A stretch of 64,000 nt of DNA from Aphrophora alni (Eukaryota > Arthropoda > Insecta > Hemiptera > Aphrophoridae): contig OY740767.1 of assembly GCA_963513935.1 (NCBI GenBank), forward strand, positions 152,898,431 to 152,962,430, given 5' to 3'. How positions within the stretch are numbered: position 1 is the stretch's first letter; every line of letters starts with the position of its first letter. The position numbers and the translations under genes were made by a program. This document shows, in pieces, positions 44,081-54,410 of the stretch. Under the pieces are notes generated by a model that was given only the letters and a program-made list of their open reading frames with translations, was not told the origin of the DNA and made no database searches.

Positions 44081-44959
44081 CCTTTAAGTACTATGGAGGT
44101 TTAGAGTAACGTAAATACTATAAAAGGGTCTGTTAGAACGCATAGGAAATTTTAAAGTTTGTTAAAAAAAATTTTTACTTTTAAAACTTGCTCAAGGCCA
44201 GATTTGTTGCTTGTATATTTAAATATAATGTGGCAATTATTAATCTTAATTTTTTTTTTTTATTTTTATTTTAAAATTATTTTTACCTAAACCATTACAA
44301 AAAGTGCATAGTTTTGGCTTTCATTTTTTTTTAGGGTACCTATAATTTGTAAGGACGTTTATTATCTCTACAAACGTTTGTAAGAGTTTCAAAAAGTAGA
44401 AAAAAATTCTATAAATACTGTATAACACTTATCAACCTTATTTTGAATGCCTAAATTTTGATAAAAAAAAGAGTTAAACACATAGGATTAAAAAAATTAC
44501 GCAAATACTATGGAGGGTTCTCTCAGAACGCTCAATTGAATATAAATAATTAAAATTTAAATCAAAATAAACATTGCAACCCTACTAAAAATCTGCAATA
44601 AAAACTACTATATACAAAACTAATATATACAAAAACTATTTCAACGAAGATATAATATATACAAAAAGTTCTTCAGCAAAGCTCATAATACAAAAATAAC
44701 GTCAACACTATGGTACGTCACCGAGACCGCTCCGTGCAAAGTTAAAAATCACTTAACTACTATGGACCGTCCGCCAGACCACAAATCGCTTATAACGCAT
44801 GAACAAGTAAACTAAACGTAACCACTCTTTCACATGTCAATGTCAAGGCCAAAATTGACAGCTACTGGGAAAGGCTGGCTCGTGGTTATTAGGGATTGGA
44901 GGGGGGGAGGGCAGCAAACTTCAGAAGTGGTCTCACAGACGTTCCATAGTACTTAAGGG
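44081..44959. mobile_element. Non-autonomous piggyBac-like element with internal repeat motifs
   Basis: The ends are CCTTTAAGTACTATGGA (44081) and the complement of CCCTTAAGTACTATGGA (ending 44959), with TTAA on both sides (44077-44080 and 44960-44963). Inside, a motif of the type A-x-ACTATGGA-GGGTCT-x-AGAACGC recurs in variants near 44113, 44508, 44709 and 44758. No coding sequence was seen. The GC-richer part is at the right end. Confidence 0.8.
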
Positions 44960-44999
44960 TTAATTGATATTGAAATTAGTTAAATACATATAGTAAAAA

Positions 45000-46455
45000 A
45001 AAAAAAAAGAATAAAGAAGAAATGAAATGAAAAGGGTTAATTAATTGTTATTTAGGTTCAAAATATATCAATAGTCTTATCACTTTAGTATATAGTTACT
45101 TTTGTCTCTTTGATAGAAAGTTTCTATGGTAGCCTATAAAACATTTCAAATAATTATAGGTTTATAATTGTCTTATTTGGTTAGGTCTCACCAATATTGT
45201 AGAATTCCTTCTTCAATTCTTTCTTTTGATATTCTTCAAGGGATCGTCACTAATTGATACTTTTAATTACTCAATGTCGCACTGTTTACACCGTATTATA
45301 TCTTCTTGGTGATTTTTCAGAGATAAATTTTATTGTTTTTTTAGCATAAAGAAATACGTCTGATCAGGTACAAAGAAAATCCAACAATAATTCTTCAAGA
45401 ATCAAATTCCAAAGCCTTTCAAAATACCCGCCTTCTATATCACTTTTCATTGTTTTCTTAGTAATGGGTGGTGTGTAATATGCAAATGAAAATGTATTAT
45501 TATTAGGCTATTATTATTTTATTTTCATTAAGATCTTACTATTTAATTTTGAATAGGCCTAATATAATTTTAAAATTCCAAACATATTGAGTTATATTAA
45601 TAACAAACAAATAACTTCTTTAGTATGTTAATATTAATATCTAATTTACATATTTCTTAAAATATAGTTTGCACTGTTGATTTTAAGTTTTACACGGTAA
45701 AGCTTATTCCTCCAATCAGAGCGCTAGTTTCATAAGTAGGTGTGTCTTTCAATCGAGTCTTTAAAATCTTGAGTAGCCTATGTCTTCCATATATTTGGTA
45801 ATTGGTTTGGTTTTTACATTATCTTAAATTACTTGTTTATCCTATATATTTTCGACAATGTCTTTTGGATGCAGCAGATTCTATTAAATTTATTAGTGAT
45901 GTTACCTTCTCTTGCTATTTTTTCCCTTTCTTATAATCGTATTATAGTTTCGCGGCATCTCGCCTATCGACATCTGGTAAAACTCTCAATGTGTATTTTT
46001 AAAATTTATATATTTCTCTTTTAAAGTCGAGTTGTGTTGATTTGATGATTTTCGTAGGTTCATTATTTAATTTTATGTAATTTTGATATGGGTAACCTTG
46101 TCTTTAAATGTCGGAAAGTTGTTTTATTTTATAGTTTCCTGATCGTATCTAGGCCAATTTGGTAATAGTCAAGCAATACATTAAAGTTGATAATCTAGGC
46201 TACGCTGGGTATCGCTATTTCTCTAAATGTCATTCACTATTTTTTGTTTTTATTTACATATTTTATAGAAACATTTCGAATTGTTTCAAGTAGGCTACCA
46301 ATTTTGTTTATGCATTTTTTCGGAAATAAAAAATATGACAACCTATTTACGAGACATCAGCTTATTTGAAGAAATATAAAACATATGGAAAAATATCATA
46401 AAAGTAATCATTTTAATTTTCTTATGTATGCATAGTAGACATTTTTTTCCTCGGT
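45000..46455. other. Intergenic stretch between the divergent host genes
   Basis: No coding exon was recognised. A CCAATCAG word near 45713 followed by mixed-composition sequence could belong to a promoter of either gene, but no initiator or splice donor could be tied to it. Confidence 0.3.
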
Positions 46456-46710
46456 GTTGTTTAAAGGTGAAAAGCCTCTCGGTCATCGCTTTATAAAAAA
46501 AAAAAAAGTTTTAAATAGGAAGAAAAAACATAAAATAATGACTCCTAGCTCTTAAATACTCTTAGCATCAAAGTCAGAAAAGAACATTATTGGTCAAGAG
46601 AGATCTGTTAGGAAAGAGAAAAAGAAAGGGTTCTAACGTAAGACTACACGAAAAAAGGTATAGATCCAAGTAAGGTCCCTCGGGATTTCCACATCCATAC
46701 TATAGGTGAG
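46456..46710 (+). repeat. Dispersed repeat family, copy 4
   Basis: It opens GTTGTTTAAAGGTGAAAAGC, CTCTCGGTCATCGCTTTAT and an A-run, then the conserved peptide-encoding block (CTCCTAGCTCTTAAATACTC, GGTCAAGAGAGATCTGTTAG, AAAAGGTATAGATCCAAGTA) and ends after CTCGGGATTTCC. The block order is identical to copy 1. The frame is interrupted by stops. Confidence 0.7.
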
Positions 46711-48632
46711 CCCATACCAAAGTTTTTCACTCAATGGATAATTTTTGGAATAACATTGGTTCCGATTTAATAAAAAAAATTGGTATATGAGTATATTTTG
46801 GCTTATAAAAAGTGGTAAACATATTTTTAATAAGTATTGAAATGATGAAAAAAAACACTATGTTAAAAGAGGAATTGCCGAGATATGACACTTAAATCGA
46901 TCCGACAACTTTTCTCCATATTTACTATTATATATGGCCATGAGTTTAAAGGTTATACATAATCACTAATGGTCACATTCACATATCAAACGTTACTCAA
47001 AATTTCAGTGTTTATATCTGAGATCACGTGATATGCTGTAAATCTTTCATATTAATAACATTAACTTCAATAAACATACGAAAGGTTTGCCAGGTGGTTA
47101 TATAGCTACCTGGCCAAACCTATCGTGACATATAGGCTAATAATATCGCCCAACAGTAAGTAAATTATTAGCCCGCTGGTTTTATATAAATATATATATA
47201 TATAGAGAGAGCCACCTGGTGAATACTATTTATTAATAAATATTGAACTATCATAGTCATTGTGTAATGTGCATGCCACAAACCATAAGCTATTCTCATT
47301 GATATCATGTCTTGCCATTATGTGTAACATAATATAAAAACGTCCATTGTATATGGTAATTTTTCAATGAAAAGGAGTGACCTCTGCAATGAAAACATTA
47401 TTTATTCTTAAAAAGTAAGGTACCGGGTATATGTAGTAGATGATAGAAAAAAAACTAAAATTTCAGTTATCTTTATGTAAACAATAAGCTAGTATTATTT
47501 AGTATTTACAATGGCTAGCTTTCATTAGGTAAGAGATTGTGGTCTCCAGCTAAGGGGATAAAAGTTATAGTAAAGCAAGTTAAATAGAATGAAAACCACT
47601 TGATATTTGGGTAAATATTACTCTTACCAATGGAACACTAATGTAATGAAGGTGTCTTCCAGTTACAAAACAACTTCAAAGAATTAAATACAAACATAGG
47701 CTATTAATCACTAGTAACGAATACTATTGCTTTTACCAACATAAACCACTTACTTTATACCTTCTTATATACCACAAATCAGCCTAATACAATTAAATTA
47801 ATTACTAAATCCTAACTGTCATAAACAAAATAAACTGTAAACTGTAACTAATATTAATTATTACAAATCATAGATACAAAAATATTTTTGTACACTACCA
47901 AAATATCTTTAAATATCTAATATCAAAATTTATGCAATCATAGATAGTTAAGATTTTAGGCCCCATATATACGTAGACGAACAATCATATTTTTTATACA
48001 ATCATTAAACTTGATCATGATCGTCAAATAATATATTTTTGTAAACATATTTTAACCATAAGTTAACGCATTGATGAAATTTTCTTTCTTCCTCTCCAAT
48101 TTCAGAGGAGTTTGTTAAACTGAAACTCAGGACTCAAAGCATGTCGTTAAACACATGGTTGATTGCACTATAGTGTGTTTTCTCAGGTTGAGTCATTCGA
48201 TTAGGTCAAAAATCCAACTAAAGGAATTTAAATATCAGAGCAAAGTCAATACTAAAGAAAAACTAAAACTTATTCCTCTTGGTATAATGAAGAAAAGCAC
48301 ATATCAATTTGGATTTGCTGTTACGATAGGCAAGACGATTTGTCAACCAACTTGGTTAGACAAAACCAACCTATAGACTTAAATCTTGGTTCTAATTTGT
48401 AATTCTCAAAAGTATTGATCAAGCGGTAATTCTCATGGATTTGTATATTATAATCATGTGTACTAAGTGTAGTCTGTGACTTGTTGGTCCACTGAATCTG
48501 TTGTCTATGTAGAGCTGTAACGAATGTTCCACTGGTTTTATAATGTTGAATCTCAAGGTACAGATAGAAGCATGTTGAGTTAACTTGTCTACCAGAGGTT
48601 CCAACTCGTCCAACTCTTCCAAGTTCCAAGTC

Positions 48633-48690
48633 CTTTCGTCTCAAGTCTCAAGAGTGTGGTGTGTGCAATTTCATAATTAATCTCTAAAAG
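48633..48690 (+). promoter_or_regulatory. Candidate transcription start and 5' UTR exon of eEF1-delta
   Basis: TCCTTTCG at 48631-48638 fits the polypyrimidine (TCT/5'-TOP) initiator typical of arthropod translation-factor and ribosomal-protein genes. About 58 bp without an ATG follow, then a donor-like TCTAAAAG|GTAATG at 48691. The next acceptor in frame context is that of the first eEF1-delta coding exon at 50625. This is inference from motif and position only. Confidence 0.2.
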
Positions 48691-49146
48691 GTAATGTAAG
48701 TGAAATATAGACTCTTATTGACTAATTTTGAAGATTTTGTGTGTGTTAATTGAAGAAATGTACTTAAGATGAATGGAAATCATTTATGAGAATGAATTAT
48801 TACCAAGTCTTCACCAACAAAATAGCTTAATTTCCCTAAAATGAAATGACTGTCAGATTGTATATGACAACGTGTTTCGACAGCAAATAGTGCACAATTT
48901 GTACTCATTTTACAATTGAAACTAAAATAATCAGACTTAGAAAAACATGATAGCTGAAATTTATCTAGCCTATCAAAGCATTATTTTCATTAGAATAATA
49001 TTGAACTTTGATACCATATAGGCTTTCATAAATAAATACCGGTCTCTGTAGGCTAGAGTATTGATCAAATTGAAATGCCTGGTCTATCTAGGCCTTGTTT
49101 TCTTAATGATAATTTGAAAGTGTAGGTTTATTAAAAGTCTAGTTAA

Positions 49147-49591
49147 CCCTTAACTAACATCATACGTCTTGAAGACAGGCACAAAAATAAAAATAGGCGT
49201 ATTTCCCCTCCTCTTGACTTATTGTTTTTGTCCGGCCCTCTAGCTGCCAGTCTGACGGTCTTTTTTCGATGAAAATTGCCAGTTTTTTTCTCGCCCCTTG
49301 GCTGCGCTATTTATAGTTTTTGATGACTTTCTGTCTGTGAGACGTATGTTGTTGTTTACGTGACTTTATTTTATAGTTTTTATCGAGATGCTTGGTGAAG
49401 GCATTGTGAAAAGATGTTTCTGAACTAATTCTTTGTCCGCTCTATGTATAATATAGGTATGTAAAGCCATTTGACTGATTATTACATTTATTGATCGTTA
49501 ATTATGCCTTTTTTCCATTTAAATACCCATAGGTGTCTCCCAGACGTATGATGTTGATTGCGTAACTTTAAATCATGATGTTAGTTAAGGG
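49147..49591. mobile_element. TTAA-flanked piggyBac-like MITE (445 bp)
   Basis: The ends CCCTTAACTAACATCAT (49147) and ATGATGTTAGTTAAGGG (ending 49591) are perfect inverted repeats over 17 bp, with TTAA directly outside each (49143-49146 and 49592-49595). An AGACGTATGWTGTTG word occurs inside twice in direct orientation and once inverted near the left end. There is no coding capacity. It differs in sequence from the elements at 36888 and 44081. Confidence 0.88.
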
Positions 49592-50624
49592 TTAATACCA
49601 AAATTGTAAAACAAAGGTAAATATGGAGAGATGTTGTCTGATCGATTTAAGTGTCAAATCTCGGCAATTCCTCTTTAAAATAACATTTTCCCATCATTTC
49701 GATACTTTTAAAATATAGGCCTACTTACCATTTTTTATCTTTCACAACTCATTATTTTTATCCTAAATCAGTGAATATATATAGCCACCTTACTTAACAT
49801 ATGCATAAATAAATTTTACACATGGTGTTCCCAAGCGATCACTTATCCAAGTAATAACCACACTCATTGTTGCTTGACTTCGGTGATCATTTAAAACATT
49901 GTGTTACTTCAATGCAAAATTAAATTTTCATTGAAAAATTTCAATTTGATAACTGCAAAATCCACCCATTTATAGGTTAGACATAATGGCAATTCTTCAT
50001 GATGGGAAATGTGAATCGGGTATGGTTTGACGCATGCGCATTACATCATTACTATCACAAATCCTTTTTTAAATGATAGATTTCGGCAGGTTTATATATA
50101 CAAAACAACAGATTTGGTGAGATCAATAATAATTGTATTTACCTTAATATGTAGGGCTATATAACTCACAGTGTGCACACTCCATTTTGGACACTAAGTC
50201 AGTACTAATTATTAGATTAATCAATATATATGGAGGAAGGACAGCATTTCACGTTATCTGTGATCACAAATATAAACATTGCATATTAATTTCTTTAGTA
50301 ATGTACGAAACTCTAATGTGAAGAATTGCCACTATGTCTGACATATAAATAAGTTGATTTCATTATTTTTAAATTGTAATTTGTCAGTGAAAAAGTGAAT
50401 TCTGCATTGGAGAAATATGATAGGCCTATGTAGTAAAGGATTAACAAACAAAATAACCAAAATTAGCTGTACCCTATAATGACCATTTTCGACTATATGT
50501 ATAGACTATCACTTTTTAGAATAAAAACTAATAGATATAAAAAATAAGTACATTATGATGTATACTAATTGCATTGTTATGAAATGATCTTATAATATTA
50601 CATTTTTTTAATTTTTTTTTTTAG

Positions 50625-50752
50625 ATTTACTAAAATCCATAAGAAATATATTTATGACTGCAATGGAAGGAGCTTTAATTCATGAAAATGTTTGGGTTGA
50701 CAAATATAAATACGATGATGCTGAAAAGGTTTATTTTGAAAATTTGGGGAAG
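50625..50752 (+). CDS. eEF1-delta (eEF1B-delta), first coding exon
   Basis: The delta subunit of the eEF1B guanine-nucleotide exchange factor recharges eEF1A with GTP during translation elongation. Its N-terminal segment binds the gamma subunit. The exon follows a T-rich acceptor (TTTTTTTTTTAG) and ends GGGGAAG|GTAAGT in phase 0. In-frame ATGs are at 50654 and 50663; the second has the better context (GCAATGG). The peptide has ALIHENVWVDKYKYDDAEK followed by a YFEN end. This matches the H-E-x-x-W-x-DK-x-KYDDAE-x-x-FYE signature that opens animal eEF1-delta. The leucine-zipper and catalytic domains are not in the window. Confidence 0.8.
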
Positions 50753-53255
50753 GTAAGTTCACTTCATACATAGCTGATGTGCAAATTATATTCTTTAACC
50801 TTAAATTGTTATTAAAATAATATGAAGTCTTAAAATTATGTGATGTTGTTAGTTTTATGCTTATTTGATAAAACTATGTAATTGTTTATATTTCTAATTT
50901 TGTAATAGAAAACAATTTAGGTACTGTGATTTTTTCACTGATGGGAAATAAGGCAACCACTGGTCCTTATAACTACAGACTCGAAAAATCATCAACATCT
51001 TTTGATGTTTCCACCTTGGCTGGTCGTCTAACACAACCTTGTCCATTCCCAATTATTTTTTCACTATTTTTCCTATAAAAATAGCAAATAGCCTTACCAG
51101 ATTTTTCCCTTTAGAAACCAGGAAAATGTGGGTGTATAGTTCATATTTAGTATTAACGAAGAGAAACAAATCTCGATTACTATATTGATGACAGTGATAT
51201 TTTTCACCTTTAAACAACAAGGAAAAGAAAAAAATACTAATGATAGCAGAGTAGGTAACACACAAAAAAAAAAATCACAATATCCTCAATTATGGTCAAA
51301 GTTGCTTAACCTTTAACAGCTCACTCTTCTGAACTGTGATGAAATAATCACATGGTTTGCAAACTAAGCTAAGTTGCTTCTCATGTTTTGAAGTAAACTT
51401 GGGCGCATACAATTTTTAGTTATCAAATTAAATATCCAATAAATCTAGTAGCCTTTTGCATTTTTTACAGGATATGTTTGTTTCTGCCTACATATAACAA
51501 TAGAAAGTTTGCTTGCCAAAGTGGTATACATGAATGTTATAATGTTACTAGACAGACATGCACAGTCCTAATAAACTTTGTACATGTATATAATTAGTGA
51601 TTTTTAGTGAATATCTTGGGAAATAAAGATAATACAGAGACATGCAGAACCAACAAATGAACGACAATCATGGCCCTCGAAACATGTTTTATATATTATA
51701 CGTATCAAATATCATATTCCTAATTTACATAGGCAATGCTAAAAAATGTCAATATGACAACAGTTTTAAATAATTTATTATAAATCATGTATTACATATC
51801 CTACAATATGCCATAGTAGGTAGTTGTATGCAGTTTGAAAATATGCATCTAATAATGTACGCGTATGTTTTTACTATAAAAATTTTAAGACATAAATTTT
51901 AACTGCATAATGTAAAATATAAAATCAGTAATAATAATTTTATAATCACAATTTTAGTTCGATTATAATGACCATTGAATACATAGCTAGGTTTTACCAT
52001 TTGTTCAGAATAAACTAAATTACAAAATACCGGTTTTTTGGAATGTTTTTCAGAAGATCTTGCAAATCCTATCTTGTCCTCCCCTCTTTAGACCTCAAGG
52101 AAAGAGACTCAGAAATGTTCTCAGGCACAATAATCCCCCCCCCCCGAAATAATACCTCAGACAAATTCCAGTGCCTTTAACAAGGACCAGAATTTTTCCA
52201 ATATAACATCTTCTACCCACAGTATACAGGCTCTGATAAAGCTGTATCTTGATCAATGTTTACTTTCTCACATATATGTAGCATAAAGAAAGTTATGATA
52301 TGTATCAAAAAATTGATGTTGAGTTTTTGCAGATATATTCCTTTTCAAGTCTACAGAATCCAAAAAAGTGGTTTTTTGAATTATATCTGTGTTATGTGCA
52401 GTGCTCTACTACAGTCCAAAGCAAATTTGGTATGTAGGCAATATCGGGGAATGTTTTTTTTTCTTTTTTTTATAGCTTAAAATTTAGAGGTAGAGGAGGC
52501 CCAAGCTGTCATAAGACATAAAATACAAATTTATGATTATCTTAAATTGGTTCAATCAAAATTTGCTCTAAGGATCCAAACAAAACGTATTTGTAATCAT
52601 TTCTCTAAAAATGACGGTTCCTGTATCAATAAAAAAACCTAAAATGTTCCTTTAAGGGCTTTATAAATAAATAATAAATAATCCAATTTCTCAAAATCAG
52701 CTCTACGATTTCATTTGAAATTTGAGTAAAATTTGAAGATCAATGATCCAAACTTGTGTGCAAAATCACAATAAAAAACGTATTACAGTTTACAAATAAT
52801 CGGAAAAATACTATTTACGTTGGGGACGTGTTCATGGCACAAGTGAAGTAAGTTTAGGCCCTTATTTAAATATATAAATGTTTTTTTCAAAGTCTGCGTC
52901 CATAGTTCATTTTGATTGACAACTTTTGGTTACAATTATTTTTTATTTAGTTTTGTGGATGGGTCAGTGAGAAAGTTTCTAACAATGTGTTTTGTCCATT
53001 TATTTGTTTAGTATTTTGATATAGATCTTATCGCCTATAGTTTATTGCTATTAAAAATTTTGTTTGAACACACAGATCAATTTGCTTTTATATATTTTGA
53101 ACCAAAGTATGCAGGTTATTAGAAGATATATAATTCTTAAGCACTCGATTGTTCTACAATGCTGTAGGAATGACTTTTGCTTATCTAGACTATGTAATGT
53201 TAATGTTGTTGTACATTTTTCATTGTTATTTATTCTGGGTTTCATTGTTTACAAG

Positions 53256-53423
53256 CTGCAAGTCAAAAATGGATTTGACAAGGCTAATCCTAATACAAGA
53301 TCACATGTTCAGGTTGTAAGCTCTTTGTCTTTAGCTTTGAATTTATATGAAGAATGTTTTCATATTGATAAATATAAGTATAACGATGCTGAAAAACTCT
53401 ACTTTGAAATGAAGGAAAAACAG
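53256..53423 (+). CDS. eEF1-delta, duplicated exon 2 (168 bp, phase 0-0)
   Basis: The acceptor is TTGTTTACAAG before CTGCAAG and the donor is AAACAG|GTAGTC (a weak donor). It has exactly 56 codons: a linker beginning LQVKNG, a variable part, then FHIDKYKYNDAEKLYFE. The last part repeats the signature of the first coding exon, with His in place of Trp. Because both ends are phase 0 it can be included, skipped or swapped without disturbing the frame. The longer open frame from 53064 includes intron sequence. Confidence 0.72.
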
Positions 53424-53499
53424 GTAGTCTAGATATCTTGATAGTACTTAAATTATAATTTTCTACAATCATCTAATGGATTCTTAATATTGATACAAC

Positions 53500-53900
53500 T
53501 GCCACTAATTTGTATCCTATCGATATATAGCGTTACAATGTATAAACTTTGACTGCAGCACAATTGAATAGTGGTATTTTTTGTCAGTGTATTTCCACGC
53601 TGATGTTAAATTAAGGGAGTTTAGTTTGATATTAGAAATATTAAATATTATCATGATAATCATTTGAGGATCTAGTTAAATTAACCGAACCTGAAATTGA
53701 TTTTATTATAGTTCATTTTAATGAATCTGTTACCAGGGGACTTAAATTTAAGAAAGGCGGAACCAAAATGGTAACAATGTTTGAAAAGAAAAAAAAAAAA
53801 AAATAAATAAAATAAAAAAGACAAAGACAAATTTAGTAATTAACAATGCTCAAATTTATTTAAACAAAAGAAATTTCGACGGTTCAGATTTTATCATTTA
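53500..53900. other. eEF1-delta intron sequence, nothing recognised
   Basis: AT-rich, including an A-run at about 53790-53815. No exon or repeat supported. Confidence 0.4.
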
Positions 53901-53914
53901 CAACTTAGAAAGAC

Positions 53915-54228
53915 ATCCTGAGACAAATCATCATAAACAGCTTATGATTAACAATATTATAATTAAAAAAGTTACACGCCCTTAATGTAAAATATTATAA
54001 TTTAAATAAAAAAAAATTAATCAATAGATTCTGAAAATTTATCCCCCCTTTTTAGTTTATATATTTTATAGTTACAAAATTTAACAAAAGACAATGAGCA
54101 CAGCTTAACAATTAACAGGATTATAATTAATCCAAAAAAAAAAGATTATACGCCCTTAATGTACAATTAGAATAAAAAAAGATGAAAAGATACTGATATT
54201 TATTTCCCCCCCCCCCTTTGACTTTATG
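53915..54228. repeat. Two-copy direct repeat with C-runs
   Basis: A unit containing ACAGCTT, TTATAATTAA, an A-run, TACACGCCCTTAATGTA (TATACGCCC in the second copy) and a final C-run before TTT occurs at about 53940-54052 and 54100-54222. The surrounding AATTTCGACGGTTCAGATTT and, at 54430, AACCTCTTGGAGGTTGTTAG plus GACCGAAAG recall the ends of Penelope-like retroelements. No coding part was seen, so the family is a guess. Confidence 0.5.
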
Positions 54229-54394
54229 AGATGATAGTTTTTTAAAACAGTTACATAATATTACTTATTTGATAAATTTCTTAAATGCTATATTGGCCAA
54301 TAAATATATATATGTTTTAGATAAAAGAATTTATTATAAAATGAGAAGTTTACTTTAAAAAAAAGAAATGAAAATTTTGAATATTAAATTTTAT

Positions 54395-54410
54395 TAATTG
54401 ACGTCAATTA
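54395..54410. promoter_or_regulatory. Perfect 16-bp palindrome with a TGACGTCA core
   Basis: TAATTGACGTCAATTA is a perfect palindrome whose centre (54399-54406) is the full CRE/ATF consensus. It lies in an intron of the eEF1-delta gene, in repeat-like sequence, so a regulatory role is only a possibility. Confidence 0.35.

Larger units (their letters stand above)
46804..50411. repeat. Cluster of long imperfect inverted repeats
   Basis: 46804-46925 is matched in reverse complement by about 49620-49742; both carry GAGGAATTGCCGAGAT-TGAC and its neighbours. A second inverted pair is 49909-50006 with 50315-50411. About 80 bp at 47309-47390 resembles the right arm of that second pair in direct orientation. 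A stem-loop AGGTTTGCCAGGT...ACCTGGCCAAACCT is centred near 47100. All contain an AATTGCC-x-x-ATRT core. This suggests two related palindromic elements, the second opened by the TTAA-flanked insertion at 49147-49591 nearby. Confidence 0.65.

Noticed and set aside
48060..48180. Pyrimidine tract plus TTTCAG followed by an ATG as an upstream eEF1-delta exon
   Set aside because: The frames after it reach stops or end in a poor donor in the wrong phase.
48321..48644. 107-codon minus-strand frame near the eEF1-delta promoter interval
   Set aside because: No recognisable domain. An overlapping 67-codon frame exists in another phase, and there is no splice or start support.
50155..50205. TATATAA plus TCAGT as a core promoter for eEF1-delta
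   Set aside because: The spacing between the TATA-like word and the initiator-like word is too long for a TATA-Inr pair, and neither is supported by other evidence.
53335..53423. Shorter version of the second eEF1-delta exon using acceptor TTGTCTTTAG at 53334
   Set aside because: Joining it to the phase-0 end of the first coding exon would hit a stop after one codon. The acceptor at 53255 keeps the frame and matches the acceptor context of the other duplicated exons.
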